Shown here: positions 29,309 to 38,769 of the stretch, piece by piece
Numbering within the stretch: position 1 is the stretch's first letter
How the letters are laid out: each line of letters opens with the position of its first letter
Origin: Myxococcales bacterium 68-20
GTDB lineage: Bacteria > Myxococcota_A > Polyangia > Polyangiales > Polyangiaceae
Reading direction: 5' to 3'
Assembly (NCBI GenBank): GCA_001899635.1
Contig: MKVQ01000022.1
Span: 1-64,000 of the forward strand
DNA length: 64,000 nucleotides
Notes under the pieces: generated by a model
Told to the model about the DNA's origin: nothing
What the model saw: only the letters and a program-made list of their open reading frames with translations
Databases searched by the model: none
Translations under genes and position numbers: made by a program

Positions 29309-29869
29309 ATGTTGCTCTCGCGCAAGAAAGTCCGGTTCTCCACCTTCCCGGCCGCCATCGTCGCGATCGCGAGCCTCGCCGCCGTCGGCTGCGTCGACGA
29401 TGAGGAGGACGCGAAGGTCGACGGGACGATGAGCGCGGACGGCTACGCGCTCTTCGCCGTCGAGAACGATCGGCAGCAGCGCAACGACGTCACGGTCACG
29501 ATCCGTGACGTCGAGCCCGGTGCCACGTACGTCCTCCTGTATTCGGGCCGTGCCCCGAAGAACGTCGGCTGGTTCCTCTTCGACCCGAGCACGAAGTCGC
29601 GATGCGGCGGCTCGACGGGCCCGCATTGCGAGGTACGCGACTACGGGTACATGGTCGATGTGGTCGAGGTGCCCGAGGGCGCGACGGAGGTCGAGCTGCG
29701 CGACGAGCGCTGCGGATGTGACGCCGATCGCGCGGACAGGAGCTGGACCGCCCACTGGGCCGTGATGCGCGTCGAGCGCAGCGACCGTGCGAGCGCGATC
29801 ACGTTCGGCGTCCGAGCTCACAAGGTGAAGGGCTTCGCCTTGGAGCCGCGGATCGAGCAGCTTCAGTAA
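29309..29869 (+). CDS. Lipoprotein of unknown function
   Basis: The 186-residue product has a signal peptide ending AAVGC (Cys28 or nearby), an acidic linker, and a single beta-rich domain (NDVTVTIRDVEPGATYVLLY). That domain has paired cysteines (RCGGSTGPHCEVRDY and RCGCD). ATG 29309 is preceded by GAGG and starts just before the signal peptide; the open frame extends further upstream without coding character. A 9-bp hairpin terminator follows at 29886. Confidence 0.75.
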   Translation: MLLSRKKVRFSTFPAAIVAIASLAAVGCVDDEEDAKVDGTMSADGYALFAVENDRQQRNDVTVTIRDVEPGATYVLLYSGRAPKNVGWFLFDPSTKSRCGGSTGPHCEVRDYGYMVDVVEVPEGATEVELRDERCGCDADRADRSWTAHWAVMRVERSDRASAITFGVRAHKVKGFALEPRIEQLQ

Positions 29870-29885
29870 GCGAGCGGGCGGGGCA

Positions 29886-29932
29886 GGTCGGTCGTCGTTC
29901 CTCGAATCGACCAAGCAACGAAGCGACCGACC
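29886..29932 (+). terminator. Hairpin terminator after the lipoprotein gene
   Basis: Arms GGTCGGTCG (29886-29894) and CGACCGACC (29924-29932) are extended inward by TCGTT/AACGA pairing. It is 17 bp past the stop codon and separates this gene from the urease operon. Confidence 0.6.
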
Positions 29933-30056
29933 AACGCGAGGCGCGGGAGGGCGCGCGTCCCCTGCCCGCGTCGTCCAGGCGCGACCGAGTGCCCCGCTCC
30001 ATGGATGACGGGCTCCGTGGGTTGACTCGCCTGCGTGCTTCGTGGAGCGTTGGTGC

Positions 30057-30911
30057 ATGGTCGCGGCCGCCGCCGGGTCCCTCGAGAGCGTCCTGCCCGA
30101 GCGGCGGCGTCCGGGTTACGGCGCGATCGTCGCGAGCGTGAGCGGTGGACGAACCGTGCTCGCGATGGTGCGCGCGAACAGCCCGCTTCGCTTCGTTCGG
30201 CCGACGTTCCCGGGGACGACGAGCGCCGCGGTGTGCCTCGTGACGTTCGGCGGCGGGCTGGTCGACGGTGACGAGGTCGACGTCGATCTGGAGGTCGAAC
30301 CAGGAGCGACGCTCGTCGTCTTCACGCAGGCGTCGACGAAGGTGTTCCGCGGAGCGTCACGCCAGGCGTTGCGCGCGAAGGTCGAAGGCACGCTCGTGCT
30401 GCTGCCCGATCCCGTGTCGGCCTTCGCCGGGGCGCGCTACACACAAGCGGTCGACGTCGCGCTCGGGTTGGACGGCGCCTGCGTGCTCCTCGACGGGTTC
30501 ACCGCGGGCCGCCCGGCCTTCGGCGATCGCTGGGCGATGAACGCCCTGGAGCTCCGCACCACCGTGACGCACGAGGGCCGCGCGGTGCTCACCGACGCGC
30601 TCAGTCTCGACACGGCCGACGGCGCGATCACGGAGCGGGCAGGGCGCTTCGACGCGTTCGCGACGCTCGTCGCAGTGGGCCGCAGGGTCTCTCCGGTCGT
30701 CTCCGCGATCCAGCGCGAGGTCGTCGCGCCGCCTTCGCGCGACCTCGTCGTTGCGGCGAGCCCCCTGCCCCGCGCCGACGCGCTCGAGCTGCCCGGCGCG
30801 ATCGCCCGCGTGGCCGCGTCGAGCTCGGCGCGTGCGCTCGCTGCCGTTCGATCGCGTCTCCGAAACCTTCCCGACATCGACGCAGTGGACCCTTTTGGTT
30901 CTCGGTACTGA
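30057..30911 (+). CDS. ureD: Urease accessory protein UreD
   Basis: UreD (UreH in some species) is the scaffold that binds the urease apoenzyme and receives nickel from UreG. The 284-residue product carries the family features FTQASTKVFRG, the central GGGLVDGDEVDVDLEV and LLDGFTAGRPAFGDRWAM. ATG 30057 is preceded by GGAG 9 bp upstream; GTG 30042 is an alternative. It is the first gene of a urease operon whose order is ureD-ureAB-ureC-ureF-ureG. Confidence 0.92.
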   Translation: MVAAAAGSLESVLPERRRPGYGAIVASVSGGRTVLAMVRANSPLRFVRPTFPGTTSAAVCLVTFGGGLVDGDEVDVDLEVEPGATLVVFTQASTKVFRGASRQALRAKVEGTLVLLPDPVSAFAGARYTQAVDVALGLDGACVLLDGFTAGRPAFGDRWAMNALELRTTVTHEGRAVLTDALSLDTADGAITERAGRFDAFATLVAVGRRVSPVVSAIQREVVAPPSRDLVVAASPLPRADALELPGAIARVAASSSARALAAVRSRLRNLPDIDAVDPFGSRY

Positions 30912-30917
30912 GCGCGC

Positions 30918-31673
30918 ATGCACCTCTCACCTCGCGACATCGACAAGCTCGTTCTCCACGGAGCCGGCTTCCTCGCCCAGAAGCGGCTCGCGCGCGGCCT
31001 GCGCCTGAACTACCCGGAGGCCGTCGCGCTCCTCGCGTCTCAGCTCCTCGAGCTGATTCGCGATGGTGATCGCTCGGTCGCCGATCTGATGGACGTCGGG
31101 CGCAAGATGCTCGGCAAGGGGCAGGTCCTCCCAGGCGTCGCGCGCCTCGTTCACGAGGTGCACGTCGAGGGGACATTTCCGGACGGGACCAAGCTCGTGA
31201 CCGTCCACGATCCGATCTGTCTCGATCACGGCGACCTCGAGCTCGCCCTCTACGGCTCGTACCTCCCGGTGCCGGACATCAGCGTCTTCGATTCCGCCCG
31301 GACGATCGCGCACGCCGGCTTCCACGCGGGTGAGATCGACGTCGCGGGCGGTGAGATCGAGCTCCATCCCGGCCGAGCGCGTGTCACCCTCGAGGTGACG
31401 AGCCACGGAGACCGCCCGATCCAGGTCGGAAGCCACTATCCGTTCGAGAAGGCGAACAGCGCCCTCGAGTTCGATCGCGCCGCCGCGGCAGGCAAGCACC
31501 TCGACATCCCGGCCGGCATGGCAGTCCGCTTCGAGCCGGGGGAGACGCGCTCCGTCACCCTCGTCGAGAGCGCGCGGGGCGAGGCCGACGTGACGGTCTC
31601 CGCGCGCGAGCTCGCGCAGCGCTTCGAGCAGGAGGCCGCCAGGCTCCCCGACCGAAAGGTGGTCCGACCATGA
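30918..31673 (+). CDS. ureAB: Urease gamma-beta fusion subunit
   Basis: The 251-residue product joins the gamma subunit (1-100: [56 protein letters not shown]) to the beta subunit (about 135-245: [17 protein letters not shown], the usual beta-subunit core). Helicobacter has the same fusion, while most bacteria keep the two genes apart. It follows ureD by 6 bp, and its stop codon overlaps the ureC start by 4 bp (ATGA), so the subunits are translated together in equal amounts. Confidence 0.95.
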   Translation: MHLSPRDIDKLVLHGAGFLAQKRLARGLRLNYPEAVALLASQLLELIRDGDRSVADLMDVGRKMLGKGQVLPGVARLVHEVHVEGTFPDGTKLVTVHDPICLDHGDLELALYGSYLPVPDISVFDSARTIAHAGFHAGEIDVAGGEIELHPGRARVTLEVTSHGDRPIQVGSHYPFEKANSALEFDRAAAAGKHLDIPAGMAVRFEPGETRSVTLVESARGEADVTVSARELAQRFEQEAARLPDRKVVRP

Positions 31674-33385
31674 GCCGCATGGACCGCCGCGCCTACGCCG
31701 CGATCTACGGGCCAACGACGGGCGACCGGATCACGCTCGGGGACACCGGCCTGGTGGCGGAGGTCGAGCGAGACTTCGCCGTCTACGGGGACGAGTGCAA
31801 GTTCGGCGGCGGCAAGGTCCTCCGCGACGCGCAGGGCCAGATGCCGGGCGTGGACGACGACCGTGCACTCGACGTCGTCATCACGAACGCGCTCATCGTC
31901 GACTGGTCCGGGATCTACAAGGCCGACGTCGGGATCAAGCACGGACGCATCGTCGGGATCGGCAAGGCCGGGAACCCCACGGTCATGCGCGGCGTCACCC
32001 CCGGCATGATCGTCGGCGTCACGACCGAAGCGATCGCCGGTGAGGGCCACATCCTCACGGCCGGAGGGATCGACGCACACATCCATTTCATCTGCCCGCA
32101 GCTGGTCGACGAGGCGCTCGCGAGCGGCATCACGACGTTCATCGGCGGCGGCACCGGACCGGCGGCCGGTACGCGGGCGACGACCTGCACTCCGGGCGTC
32201 CGCAACATCGAGCTCATGCTCCGCGCGACCGACGTGCTCCCGATCAACATCGCCCTCACCGGCAAGGGCAACTCGTCGCGCCCCGACGGGCTCGTCGACC
32301 AGATCCGCGCGGGGGCGGTCGGCCTGAAGCTTCACGAGGACTGGGGGACGACGCCGAGCGTGATCGACACGGCCCTCGGCATCGCCGACGAAGAAGACGT
32401 CCAGATCACGATCCATACCGACACGCTGAACGAGTCGGGCTACGTGGAAGACTCGATCGCCGCGATGAAGGGCCGGACGATCCACACGTACCATACGGAG
32501 GGAGCCGGAGGCGGCCACGCGCCCGACATCCTCCGCGTGTGCGGCGAGCCGAACGTGCTCCCGAGCTCGACGAACCCGACGCGCCCGTTCACCGCGAACA
32601 CGCTCGACGAGCATCTCGACATGCTCATGGTCTGCCATCACCTCGACCGGAAGATCCCCGAGGACGTCGCGTTCGCGGAGAGCCGGATCCGCGGGGAGAC
32701 GATCGCGGCCGAGGACGTCCTCCAGGATCTCGGCGCGCTCAGCATCGTCTCGAGCGACAGCCAGGCGATGGGGCGTGTCGGCGAGGTGATCTGCCGGAAC
32801 TGGCAGACCGCGGCGAAGATGAAGGAAGAGCGGGGCAAGCTCCCCGAGGACCACGGGAGTCGAAACGACAACTTCCGCATCCGCCGCTACGTCGCCAAGT
32901 ACACGATCAACCCAGCGATCGCGCACGGGATGGCGCACGAGATCGGCTCGGTCGAGGTCGGCAAGTGGGCGGACCTGGTCCTCTGGCGGCCCGCGTTCTT
33001 CGGCGTCAAGCCCGAGCTCGTCCTGAAGGGCGGCTTCATCGCCTGGGCGCAGATGGGCGATCCCAACGCGTCGATCCCAACGCCGCAGCCCTCGTACATG
33101 CGCCCGATGTTCGGCGCTCTCGGCAAGGCGCGCGCCGCGACCTGCATCACCTTCGTCTCGCAACGCGCGCTTGCTGCGGGCACCGTCGCGTCTCTGGGGC
33201 TCGAGAAGAAGCTGCGCGCGGTCCATGGATGCCGTGGGATCGGCAAGGAGGACCTTCGCCTCAACTGCGCGCTGCCCTCGATGCGCATCGACCCCGAGAC
33301 CTACGAGGTGTTCGCCGACGGGAAGCTCCTCACATCCGAGCCGGCAACGCGCGTCGCGCTGGCGCGCCTCTATTCGCTCTTCTGA
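31670..33385 (+). CDS. ureC: Urease alpha subunit
   Basis: The catalytic subunit hydrolyses urea to ammonia and carbamate at a binuclear nickel centre. The 571-residue length is normal. Nickel and active-site residues are all present: HIH at 137-139, the carbamylated Lys220 (GLKLHEDWG), His249 (QITIHTD), His275 (IHTYHTEG) and the mobile-flap CHHLDR (322-327). The metal-binding Asp lies in [12 protein letters not shown]. It looks fully functional. The ATG overlaps the upstream stop. Confidence 0.98.
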   Translation: MSRMDRRAYAAIYGPTTGDRITLGDTGLVAEVERDFAVYGDECKFGGGKVLRDAQGQMPGVDDDRALDVVITNALIVDWSGIYKADVGIKHGRIVGIGKAGNPTVMRGVTPGMIVGVTTEAIAGEGHILTAGGIDAHIHFICPQLVDEALASGITTFIGGGTGPAAGTRATTCTPGVRNIELMLRATDVLPINIALTGKGNSSRPDGLVDQIRAGAVGLKLHEDWGTTPSVIDTALGIADEEDVQITIHTDTLNESGYVEDSIAAMKGRTIHTYHTEGAGGGHAPDILRVCGEPNVLPSSTNPTRPFTANTLDEHLDMLMVCHHLDRKIPEDVAFAESRIRGETIAAEDVLQDLGALSIVSSDSQAMGRVGEVICRNWQTAAKMKEERGKLPEDHGSRNDNFRIRRYVAKYTINPAIAHGMAHEIGSVEVGKWADLVLWRPAFFGVKPELVLKGGFIAWAQMGDPNASIPTPQPSYMRPMFGALGKARAATCITFVSQRALAAGTVASLGLEKKLRAVHGCRGIGKEDLRLNCALPSMRIDPETYEVFADGKLLTSEPATRVALARLYSLF

Positions 33386-33417
33386 CGCACGGACATCCGC
33401 AGCCGACCGAGCTTGCC

Positions 33418-34092
33418 ATGACGATGACCGTGTCCAATCGCTGGCTCCTCCTCCAGCTTGCGGACGGGACCTTCCCGAGCGGCGGGTTCGCTCACTCGGC
33501 AGGGCTCGAGGCGGCGACGGTGCTGGGGGCGCTCGATGCCATCCGCGACGAGGGCGCGGTCGCCCGTTTCCTCGACGCGAGTCTTCGTCAGGCCGGGCGC
33601 GCCGCTCTGCCCTTCGTACGTGCGGCGGCCGCCGCCCCGTCGCGCTTGGAGGAGCTCGACGAGGCCTTCGATGCGATGGTCCCGATGCTCGCCCCGAACC
33701 GCGCGAGCCGGGCGCAAGGACGCGCGCTCGCGAGCGCGGCGTCGCGTGTCTGGGAGGCGCTCGCCCCGATCGCGGAGCACGCTCGGGGCGGGCCGGCCCA
33801 TCACGCGCCGATCTTCGGGGCCGTCTTCGGAGCGCTGGGCGTGGGGGGCGACGAGACGCTCGAGGCCTACCTTCACGGCGCGACACGCGGGATCCTCTCG
33901 GCAGCCGTACGGCTCGGGCTCCTCGGCCCGCTCGAGGCGCAGCGCCTTCATGCGAGCCGCGCGTCGCTTCTCGGAGAGGTCCTCGAGCGCGCGCGTCGGA
34001 TCGAGCCCGAAGTCGCTGCGCAGACCGCGCCGGTCATCGAGATCTTCGCGGCGCTCCACGAGCGCCTCGACGGGAGGATGTTCCAGTCATGA
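33418..34092 (+). CDS. ureF: Urease accessory protein UreF
   Basis: UreF controls the fidelity of urease activation with UreD and UreG. The 224-residue product begins with the family signature [22 protein letters not shown] and continues as an all-alpha protein. ATG 33418 starts 32 bp after ureC. The stop codon overlaps the ureG start (ATGA). The many ORFs in other frames across this GC-rich gene are shadows. Confidence 0.93.
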   Translation: MTMTVSNRWLLLQLADGTFPSGGFAHSAGLEAATVLGALDAIRDEGAVARFLDASLRQAGRAALPFVRAAAAAPSRLEELDEAFDAMVPMLAPNRASRAQGRALASAASRVWEALAPIAEHARGGPAHHAPIFGAVFGALGVGGDETLEAYLHGATRGILSAAVRLGLLGPLEAQRLHASRASLLGEVLERARRIEPEVAAQTAPVIEIFAALHERLDGRMFQS

Positions 34093-34856
34093 GCCACGAC
34101 CACGATCATCATCACGGTCACACGCACGCGCATGATCACGACCACGGCGATCATCATCACGGTCACACGCACGAGCGTTGGAGCGGCCCCGGCCTCTTCC
34201 GTAGCCGTCCGCCGCGCCGGGCGCGCTCGTTCTCGACGCGCGCCTTCACGGTCGGGATCGGCGGACCGGTCGGCAGCGGCAAGACCGCGCTCGTCCTGTC
34301 GCTCTGCACGAAGCTTCGGGAGCGGATGCGGCTCGGCGTGGTGACGAACGACATCTTCACCCGGGAAGACGCCGAGTTCCTCCACCGGCACGAGGCCCTC
34401 CCCACGGCGCAGATCCGTGCGGTCGAGACGGGAGGCTGCCCCCATGCGGCCATCCGCGAGGATGTCACGCCGAACCTCGACGCGCTCGAGGACCTGATGC
34501 GCGTGTGCGCCCCCGAGCTTCTCATCGTCGAGAGCGGCGGTGACAACCTCGCGGCGCAGTACAGCCGCGAGCTCGTCGACTTCACGATCTACGTCATCGA
34601 CGTCGCCGGCGGTGACAAGGTTCCGCGCAAGGGCGGCCCCGGCGTCACGCAGAGCGATCTGCTCGTCGTCAACAAGACCGATCTCGCGCCCCACGTCGGC
34701 GCGAGCCTCGAGGTGATGGCGCGCGATGCCGAGCGCGTGCGTCAGGGCGGACCGGTCGTCTTCGCGCGATGCAACGTCGGCGACGGAGTCGACGAGATCA
34801 TCGACCATGTCCTCGCCGCGCGGACGGAGGCGCTGGCCACTGTGACGGAGGGCTGA
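34089..34856 (+). CDS. ureG: Urease accessory GTPase UreG with histidine-rich N-terminus
   Basis: UreG is the GTPase that delivers nickel to urease. The 255-residue product has the P-loop [11 protein letters not shown] (59-66), the nickel-binding CPH motif ([11 protein letters not shown]), ESGGDN, and the guanine-specificity NKTD. The first 28 residues contain 15 histidines. No ureE gene is present in the operon, and UreE is the usual histidine-rich nickel store, so the extension may replace it. The fused tail is built from a duplicated 25-bp unit. The gene ends the operon. Confidence 0.95.
   Translation: MSHDHDHHHGHTHAHDHDHGDHHHGHTHERWSGPGLFRSRPPRRARSFSTRAFTVGIGGPVGSGKTALVLSLCTKLRERMRLGVVTNDIFTREDAEFLHRHEALPTAQIRAVETGGCPHAAIREDVTPNLDALEDLMRVCAPELLIVESGGDNLAAQYSRELVDFTIYVIDVAGGDKVPRKGGPGVTQSDLLVVNKTDLAPHVGASLEVMARDAERVRQGGPVVFARCNVGDGVDEIIDHVLAARTEALATVTEG
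34104..34173 (+). repeat. Duplicated 25-bp unit coding His-rich tail of UreG
   Basis: Two copies of a 25-bp unit beginning GATCATCATCACGG occur at 34104-34128 and 34149-34173, 45 bp apart in phase. They encode DHHHGHTH repeats. The exact match suggests a recent duplication. Confidence 0.85.
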
Positions 34857-34904
34857 GCGCTCGCAGTCGTTCGGTTGCCGAGCGACTGTCCGCGACGGGC
34901 TCAC

Positions 34905-34929
34905 GAGACGAGACGAGACGAGACGAGAC
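34905..34929. repeat. Pentanucleotide repeat (GAGAC)5
   Basis: Five perfect tandem copies of GAGAC lie between the convergent ureG and kinase genes. Such a short run is probably slippage prone; no function is evident. Confidence 0.85.
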
Positions 34930-34954
34930 GACGCCGACCGAGCGCGGGCGGTCG

Positions 34955-36661
34955 TCAGTCGAGGTTCGTGCGGAACTTCCGCCCGGACGAGGTCGCCGCC
35001 GGAGCTGCCACGGGGGTCGAGCTCGCCGGCGCCGCCGACTTCGCGGCCGACGCGCTCGGCGCCGGAGCGTTCTTCGGCGTGGCGGCATGCGCGGCTCCGA
35101 CGACGGGACGGGCGCTCGGCGCGAGCCCCGTGGAGTTCGGCGCGGTGTTCGCCGTCGCCGAGGCGGCCGGCGCGGGCTCCGCGGAGGCGGGCTCGGCCAC
35201 GACGACGGACGCGGCTGCCGCCGGCGCGGACTCCGAAGGCTCGGCGGCGAGGACCGGCGGCGTCGAGCCGGAGCCGGCGGACGTGCTCCCGTTCGTGGAG
35301 CCGCCATCTCGCTTCCCGACGCGCAGGCCGAGCGCAGCCGCTGCGATCACGACGAGGGCGCCGACGCCCAGCGCGATCCGCGACTTGCTTTGAGACGACG
35401 GGAGCGTCGTCGGCGAGGGCGGCGCGCTCGCCGCCAAGCTCTCCGTGCTCGCCGGCGCGTTGCTGTCGAGCAGCTGCGTCTGGCCGGCGCTCGCGGCCCG
35501 CTCCCCCCTCTCCTTCGCCTTCTTTGCGTCGAGCTCGGCGAGAGCGCGCTTCGCGACCTCGGGAGCATCCTCCGACCAGACAATCGGCGTGCCGCCGCTC
35601 TGCTTCGTCGAGGGCGTTGCGGCAGCGGTCGAAGCCTGGGTCTTCGCGGTCGCGGGCGTCGGCGGTCCGACCGCTTCGCTGCGCGGCTGCGGTCCGGTGA
35701 TCGGCGCATTGATCCGCGAAACCGGGTATCCGCCGGTGGCGCTCTTCAGCGGCGGCGGATCGCTCGGCAGCGTGACGTCGAACGCGAGGGTCGCGCGTCC
35801 CTGGAGGGCGCCCCACGCGGCGATCGCCTCCTGGTACTCGCGCGCCGTCGAGAAGCGCTGATCGGCATCCCGGGCCAGCCCCCTTGTGACGATCGCGGCG
35901 AACGCCTCGTCGACGTCCGGGACGAGGTCGCGGATCGCTCGGGGCTCCTCGAGGACGATCTTGAACAGGAGCTCGTGGAGGTTCTCCGCCGTGTGCGGCA
36001 TCGAGCCGGTGAGCGCGCGATAGAAGATGACGCTCGCTGCGTAGAGGTCGGTGCGCCCGTCGACGTCGCGGGCCCCCCGTGCCTGCTCCGGAGACATGTA
36101 GAGGGGCGTGCCCATCATCATGCCGGTCGACGTCATCTGGCCCGGTTCGTCGGCGCGCGGCAGGATCTTGGCGACGCCGAAGTCGAGGATCTTCACGACC
36201 TCCGACTTGCCGCGTCCGCGCGCGAGGAAGACGTTCGCGGGCTTGAGATCGCGGTGGATGACACCGGCCTGGTGCATCGTGCCGAGGCCCTCGAGGATCT
36301 CGAACGCGATCGGCGCGAGATCTTCCGGCCCGAGCGTGACCTTCTCGAGGCGGTCCTCGAGGCTCTCGCCGTCGAGGAACTCCATCACGATGAAGCGCTC
36401 GCCATTCGGCAGGTCGCCGAGGTCGAGCACGTCGCACACGTGAGGCGAGCCGATGCGAGCCGATGCCCGTGCCTCACGTTCGAAGCGCTGCGCGAACTCG
36501 GGCGACGATGCCACGTGCTCGTGGAGCACCTTGATCGCGACGCGCCGTTCGATGCGGACGTTCTCGCCCTCGAAGACCGTGCCCATCCCGCCTTCACCGA
36601 TGCGGCGCAGGACGCGGTACTTGCCGTCGATGACGGCTCCGGGCTCGATGACGGTCGGCAC
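34955..36661 (-). CDS. Membrane-anchored Ser/Thr protein kinase
   Basis: The 568-residue product has an N-terminal kinase domain (14-285) with IGEGGMGTVF, Lys44, HRDLKPAN (136-143), DFG (160-162) and GTPLYMSPEQ. A long Pro/Ala/Ser-rich juxtamembrane linker (about 290-420) follows, then one transmembrane helix (IALGVGALVVIAAAALGLRV). The outer tail is about 110 residues, Ala/Ser/Pro rich, with no recognised sensor fold. It is convergent with the urease operon. Confidence 0.95.
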   Translation of the reverse strand: MPTVIEPGAVIDGKYRVLRRIGEGGMGTVFEGENVRIERRVAIKVLHEHVASSPEFAQRFEREARASARIGSPHVCDVLDLGDLPNGERFIVMEFLDGESLEDRLEKVTLGPEDLAPIAFEILEGLGTMHQAGVIHRDLKPANVFLARGRGKSEVVKILDFGVAKILPRADEPGQMTSTGMMMGTPLYMSPEQARGARDVDGRTDLYAASVIFYRALTGSMPHTAENLHELLFKIVLEEPRAIRDLVPDVDEAFAAIVTRGLARDADQRFSTAREYQEAIAAWGALQGRATLAFDVTLPSDPPPLKSATGGYPVSRINAPITGPQPRSEAVGPPTPATAKTQASTAAATPSTKQSGGTPIVWSEDAPEVAKRALAELDAKKAKERGERAASAGQTQLLDSNAPASTESLAASAPPSPTTLPSSQSKSRIALGVGALVVIAAAALGLRVGKRDGGSTNGSTSAGSGSTPPVLAAEPSESAPAAAASVVVAEPASAEPAPAASATANTAPNSTGLAPSARPVVGAAHAATPKNAPAPSASAAKSAAPASSTPVAAPAATSSGRKFRTNLD

Positions 36662-36792
36662 GAGGATCCCGGGAGTCTAGCGCCTCGCCTCCCCGTCCGT
36701 CACGTCTTCGCTCGGGGGACATGCGGGAACCTCGGCACCGCACCCGCCCTCGCGCGCGCCGGGCTGGGTGCGGATTGGGTGCGGATTGCGGC

Positions 36793-37608
36793 TTATTGCG
36801 CGGGCTGCGCGTCCGTCACCTTGGCGACGCCCGGCGTTGCGGTCGGATCTGCGCCGTTGAACGTGGCTTCCAGCCCCGGCGCGGTCCCCACCTGCTCGAA
36901 GCGGAACGCCTGCACGGAGCCGCCCTGCCCGTCGTCGGTGTAGACCTCGATGGCGTAGGGCACCGCGCTCTCGATCATGCCGGGGACCACGATGTCGAAG
37001 TCGGGCTCCGTCAGCGACGGCACCCGGTACATCGCGACCACGCGCTTGGCGCTCGCATCACTGATGCGCACTTCGACCCGCTTCCCGGCGAAGGCGCCCA
37101 TCGCCTTCATGTGAATCGTCGCGGGCTTTCCGAACTCGGTCGCCGGGCTCGGGGTGTTGAGATTGGTGAAGGACGTGTTGTGGTCGAAGACGACGACGTA
37201 GTTGCCGTCCTCGTCGAGCATCTTGTCTTCGAGCGGGAGACGCCAGGCGTGGTCCAGGAACGTGTCCGGGCGCCGATCGTACGCGCCCGAGTTGTCGTGG
37301 TCCGCGTAGAAGTCGAAGCGGAAGGGGCCGTTCTGTTTCGGGATCGCGCCCTGCACGAAGAATGACGCCGCTGGGCCCCCGAGCGGGACGATGAACCCGC
37401 GCGACTGGATGACGTTCGAGGCATCGACGACGCGGTACTCGAAGCGCTCGTTGACGTGGGAGGTCATCCCCCGGACGGTGACGCGGAGGTTGGAGAAGTT
37501 CGACCGCTCGATCGGCGCGGCCTTCTCGAAGCGATCGAGATCGGTGACGACGAAGCACGAGCTCGAGAGCAGCCCGAAGGCGATCGCGAAGAGCAGACGA
37601 GCACGCAT
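36793..37608 (-). CDS. Lipoprotein of unknown function
   Basis: The 271-residue product starts with the signal peptide MRARLLFAIAFGLLSSSC (Cys18 lipidation likely). A beta-rich domain follows, containing NLRVTVRGMTSHVNERFEY, GPFRFDFYADHDNSGAYD and VFDHNTSFTNLNT. The middle part resembles a carbohydrate-binding or Ig-like fold, but I cannot assign a family. Its start codon overlaps the stop of the upstream gene at 37608 by one base, so the pair are cotranscribed. Confidence 0.75.
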   Translation of the reverse strand: MRARLLFAIAFGLLSSSCFVVTDLDRFEKAAPIERSNFSNLRVTVRGMTSHVNERFEYRVVDASNVIQSRGFIVPLGGPAASFFVQGAIPKQNGPFRFDFYADHDNSGAYDRRPDTFLDHAWRLPLEDKMLDEDGNYVVVFDHNTSFTNLNTPSPATEFGKPATIHMKAMGAFAGKRVEVRISDASAKRVVAMYRVPSLTEPDFDIVVPGMIESAVPYAIEVYTDDGQGGSVQAFRFEQVGTAPGLEATFNGADPTATPGVAKVTDAQPAQ

Positions 37609-38615
37609 CAGAGCGCAAGCCTCCAGTCCCCGAGGAAGCTCGCCTTGGCGGGTGCAGGCGCGGCCTTCGGCTCGGGTGACGACGTGGACACGCGGTAGCC
37701 CCAGTAGAGGCCGCCGAGCACGGTGACCGTGCCGAGCACGACGAGAAGGTCGGTCACACCGACGAACGTCCGCGCGCTCGACCGCTCGCCATCGAGGTCG
37801 AACGTCCGGGGGCAGACGTCGTTCTTGCAGCGGTCCGCGATGTCGTTCGTCTTGTTGAGCGCAACGATCCCGGTGATGCCTCCGGCGATCAGCATCGCCG
37901 CGCCGGCAGAGACCGTGACGATCGGCCCGGTCATCGAGGGCTTCTCGTCACGGACCGTCATCATCCCTGACGCCGGCGTCGCCCTCGAGGGCTCCCTGAG
38001 GACGAAGGCGTGCTTCTCCTTGCCGCCGGCGTAGGCTTCGACCTCCCACGGGGCGTCCTCTCGGCCCGCGAGCTTCGCCGTGAACACGTGGTGGCCGGGG
38101 CGGACGCCGATCTCGATCTTCCCGTTCACCGGACCGTACGCGTTCGTGACGCGTGCGCCGCGCACCGGGACGCGCTCGTCGAGGATCATCGCGCCGGGCT
38201 CGTTCACCTCGATGGTGATGCGCGCGACACCGACGGTGAGCGTCTGGAGGTCGCGGACGATCTGGGCGCGCTCCTCGGTGTCGATGTCTGCAACCTCGCG
38301 CAGGTAACGCGAGTAGGCGTCGATCGCCTCGCCGTCGCGCTCGAGGCGCATCGCGCAGAAGCCCATGTTGCCGAGGATCTTCGGCGAGCCGGAGAGCTCG
38401 TAGGCCGTCCGGAACTGACGGTACGCCTCCTCGACCTTCTCCCCTTCCGGATCCTGGAGCAGCGCCACGCCCGCGTTGAAGTGTTGTCTCGCCTGATCGC
38501 TGATCGCCGGCGGGGATGCGGGCGCCGGCGGCTCCTCTTGGGCAGCCGCGAAGCTCGATCCGGAGAGCACGATCGCCGCCGCGAGCACGGCGACGCCACG
38601 ACGGATCCTTCTCAT
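37608..38615 (-). CDS. Secreted TPR-like/PEGA protein with two membrane segments
   Basis: The 335-residue product has a signal peptide (ending AAAQ) and TPR-like helices (ISDQARQHFNAGVALLQD, ILGNMGFCAMRLERDGEAIDA). A PEGA-like beta domain follows (ITIEVNEPGAMILDERV, VRPGHHVFTAKL). Two C-terminal hydrophobic helices are IVTVSAGAAMLIAGGITGIV and LLVVLGTVTVLGGLYWGY. This is the same layout as the proteins at 10075 and 59369, so they form a paralogous family near Ser/Thr kinase genes. The gene lies immediately upstream of the lipoprotein gene at 36793. Confidence 0.78.
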   Translation of the reverse strand: MRRIRRGVAVLAAAIVLSGSSFAAAQEEPPAPASPPAISDQARQHFNAGVALLQDPEGEKVEEAYRQFRTAYELSGSPKILGNMGFCAMRLERDGEAIDAYSRYLREVADIDTEERAQIVRDLQTLTVGVARITIEVNEPGAMILDERVPVRGARVTNAYGPVNGKIEIGVRPGHHVFTAKLAGREDAPWEVEAYAGGKEKHAFVLREPSRATPASGMMTVRDEKPSMTGPIVTVSAGAAMLIAGGITGIVALNKTNDIADRCKNDVCPRTFDLDGERSSARTFVGVTDLLVVLGTVTVLGGLYWGYRVSTSSPEPKAAPAPAKASFLGDWRLAL

Positions 38616-38769
38616 CGGAGGACCGATTATCGCGGCGTGCGGACGACTTGCAAGGCTCGAATGCCGGCATGCGGGTCGCCGGCCGCGATTGGCCGTCGTC
38701 AGTCTCGTCCCGTCCCGCCTCGTCCCCGCCCGTGTTCGTCAGGCGGCTCGTCCCGCTCTCGTCAGGCGG

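Noticed and set aside
31436-33886. 816-codon minus-strand frame across the urease genes
   Set aside because: Shadow of ureC and ureF; no recognisable protein features.
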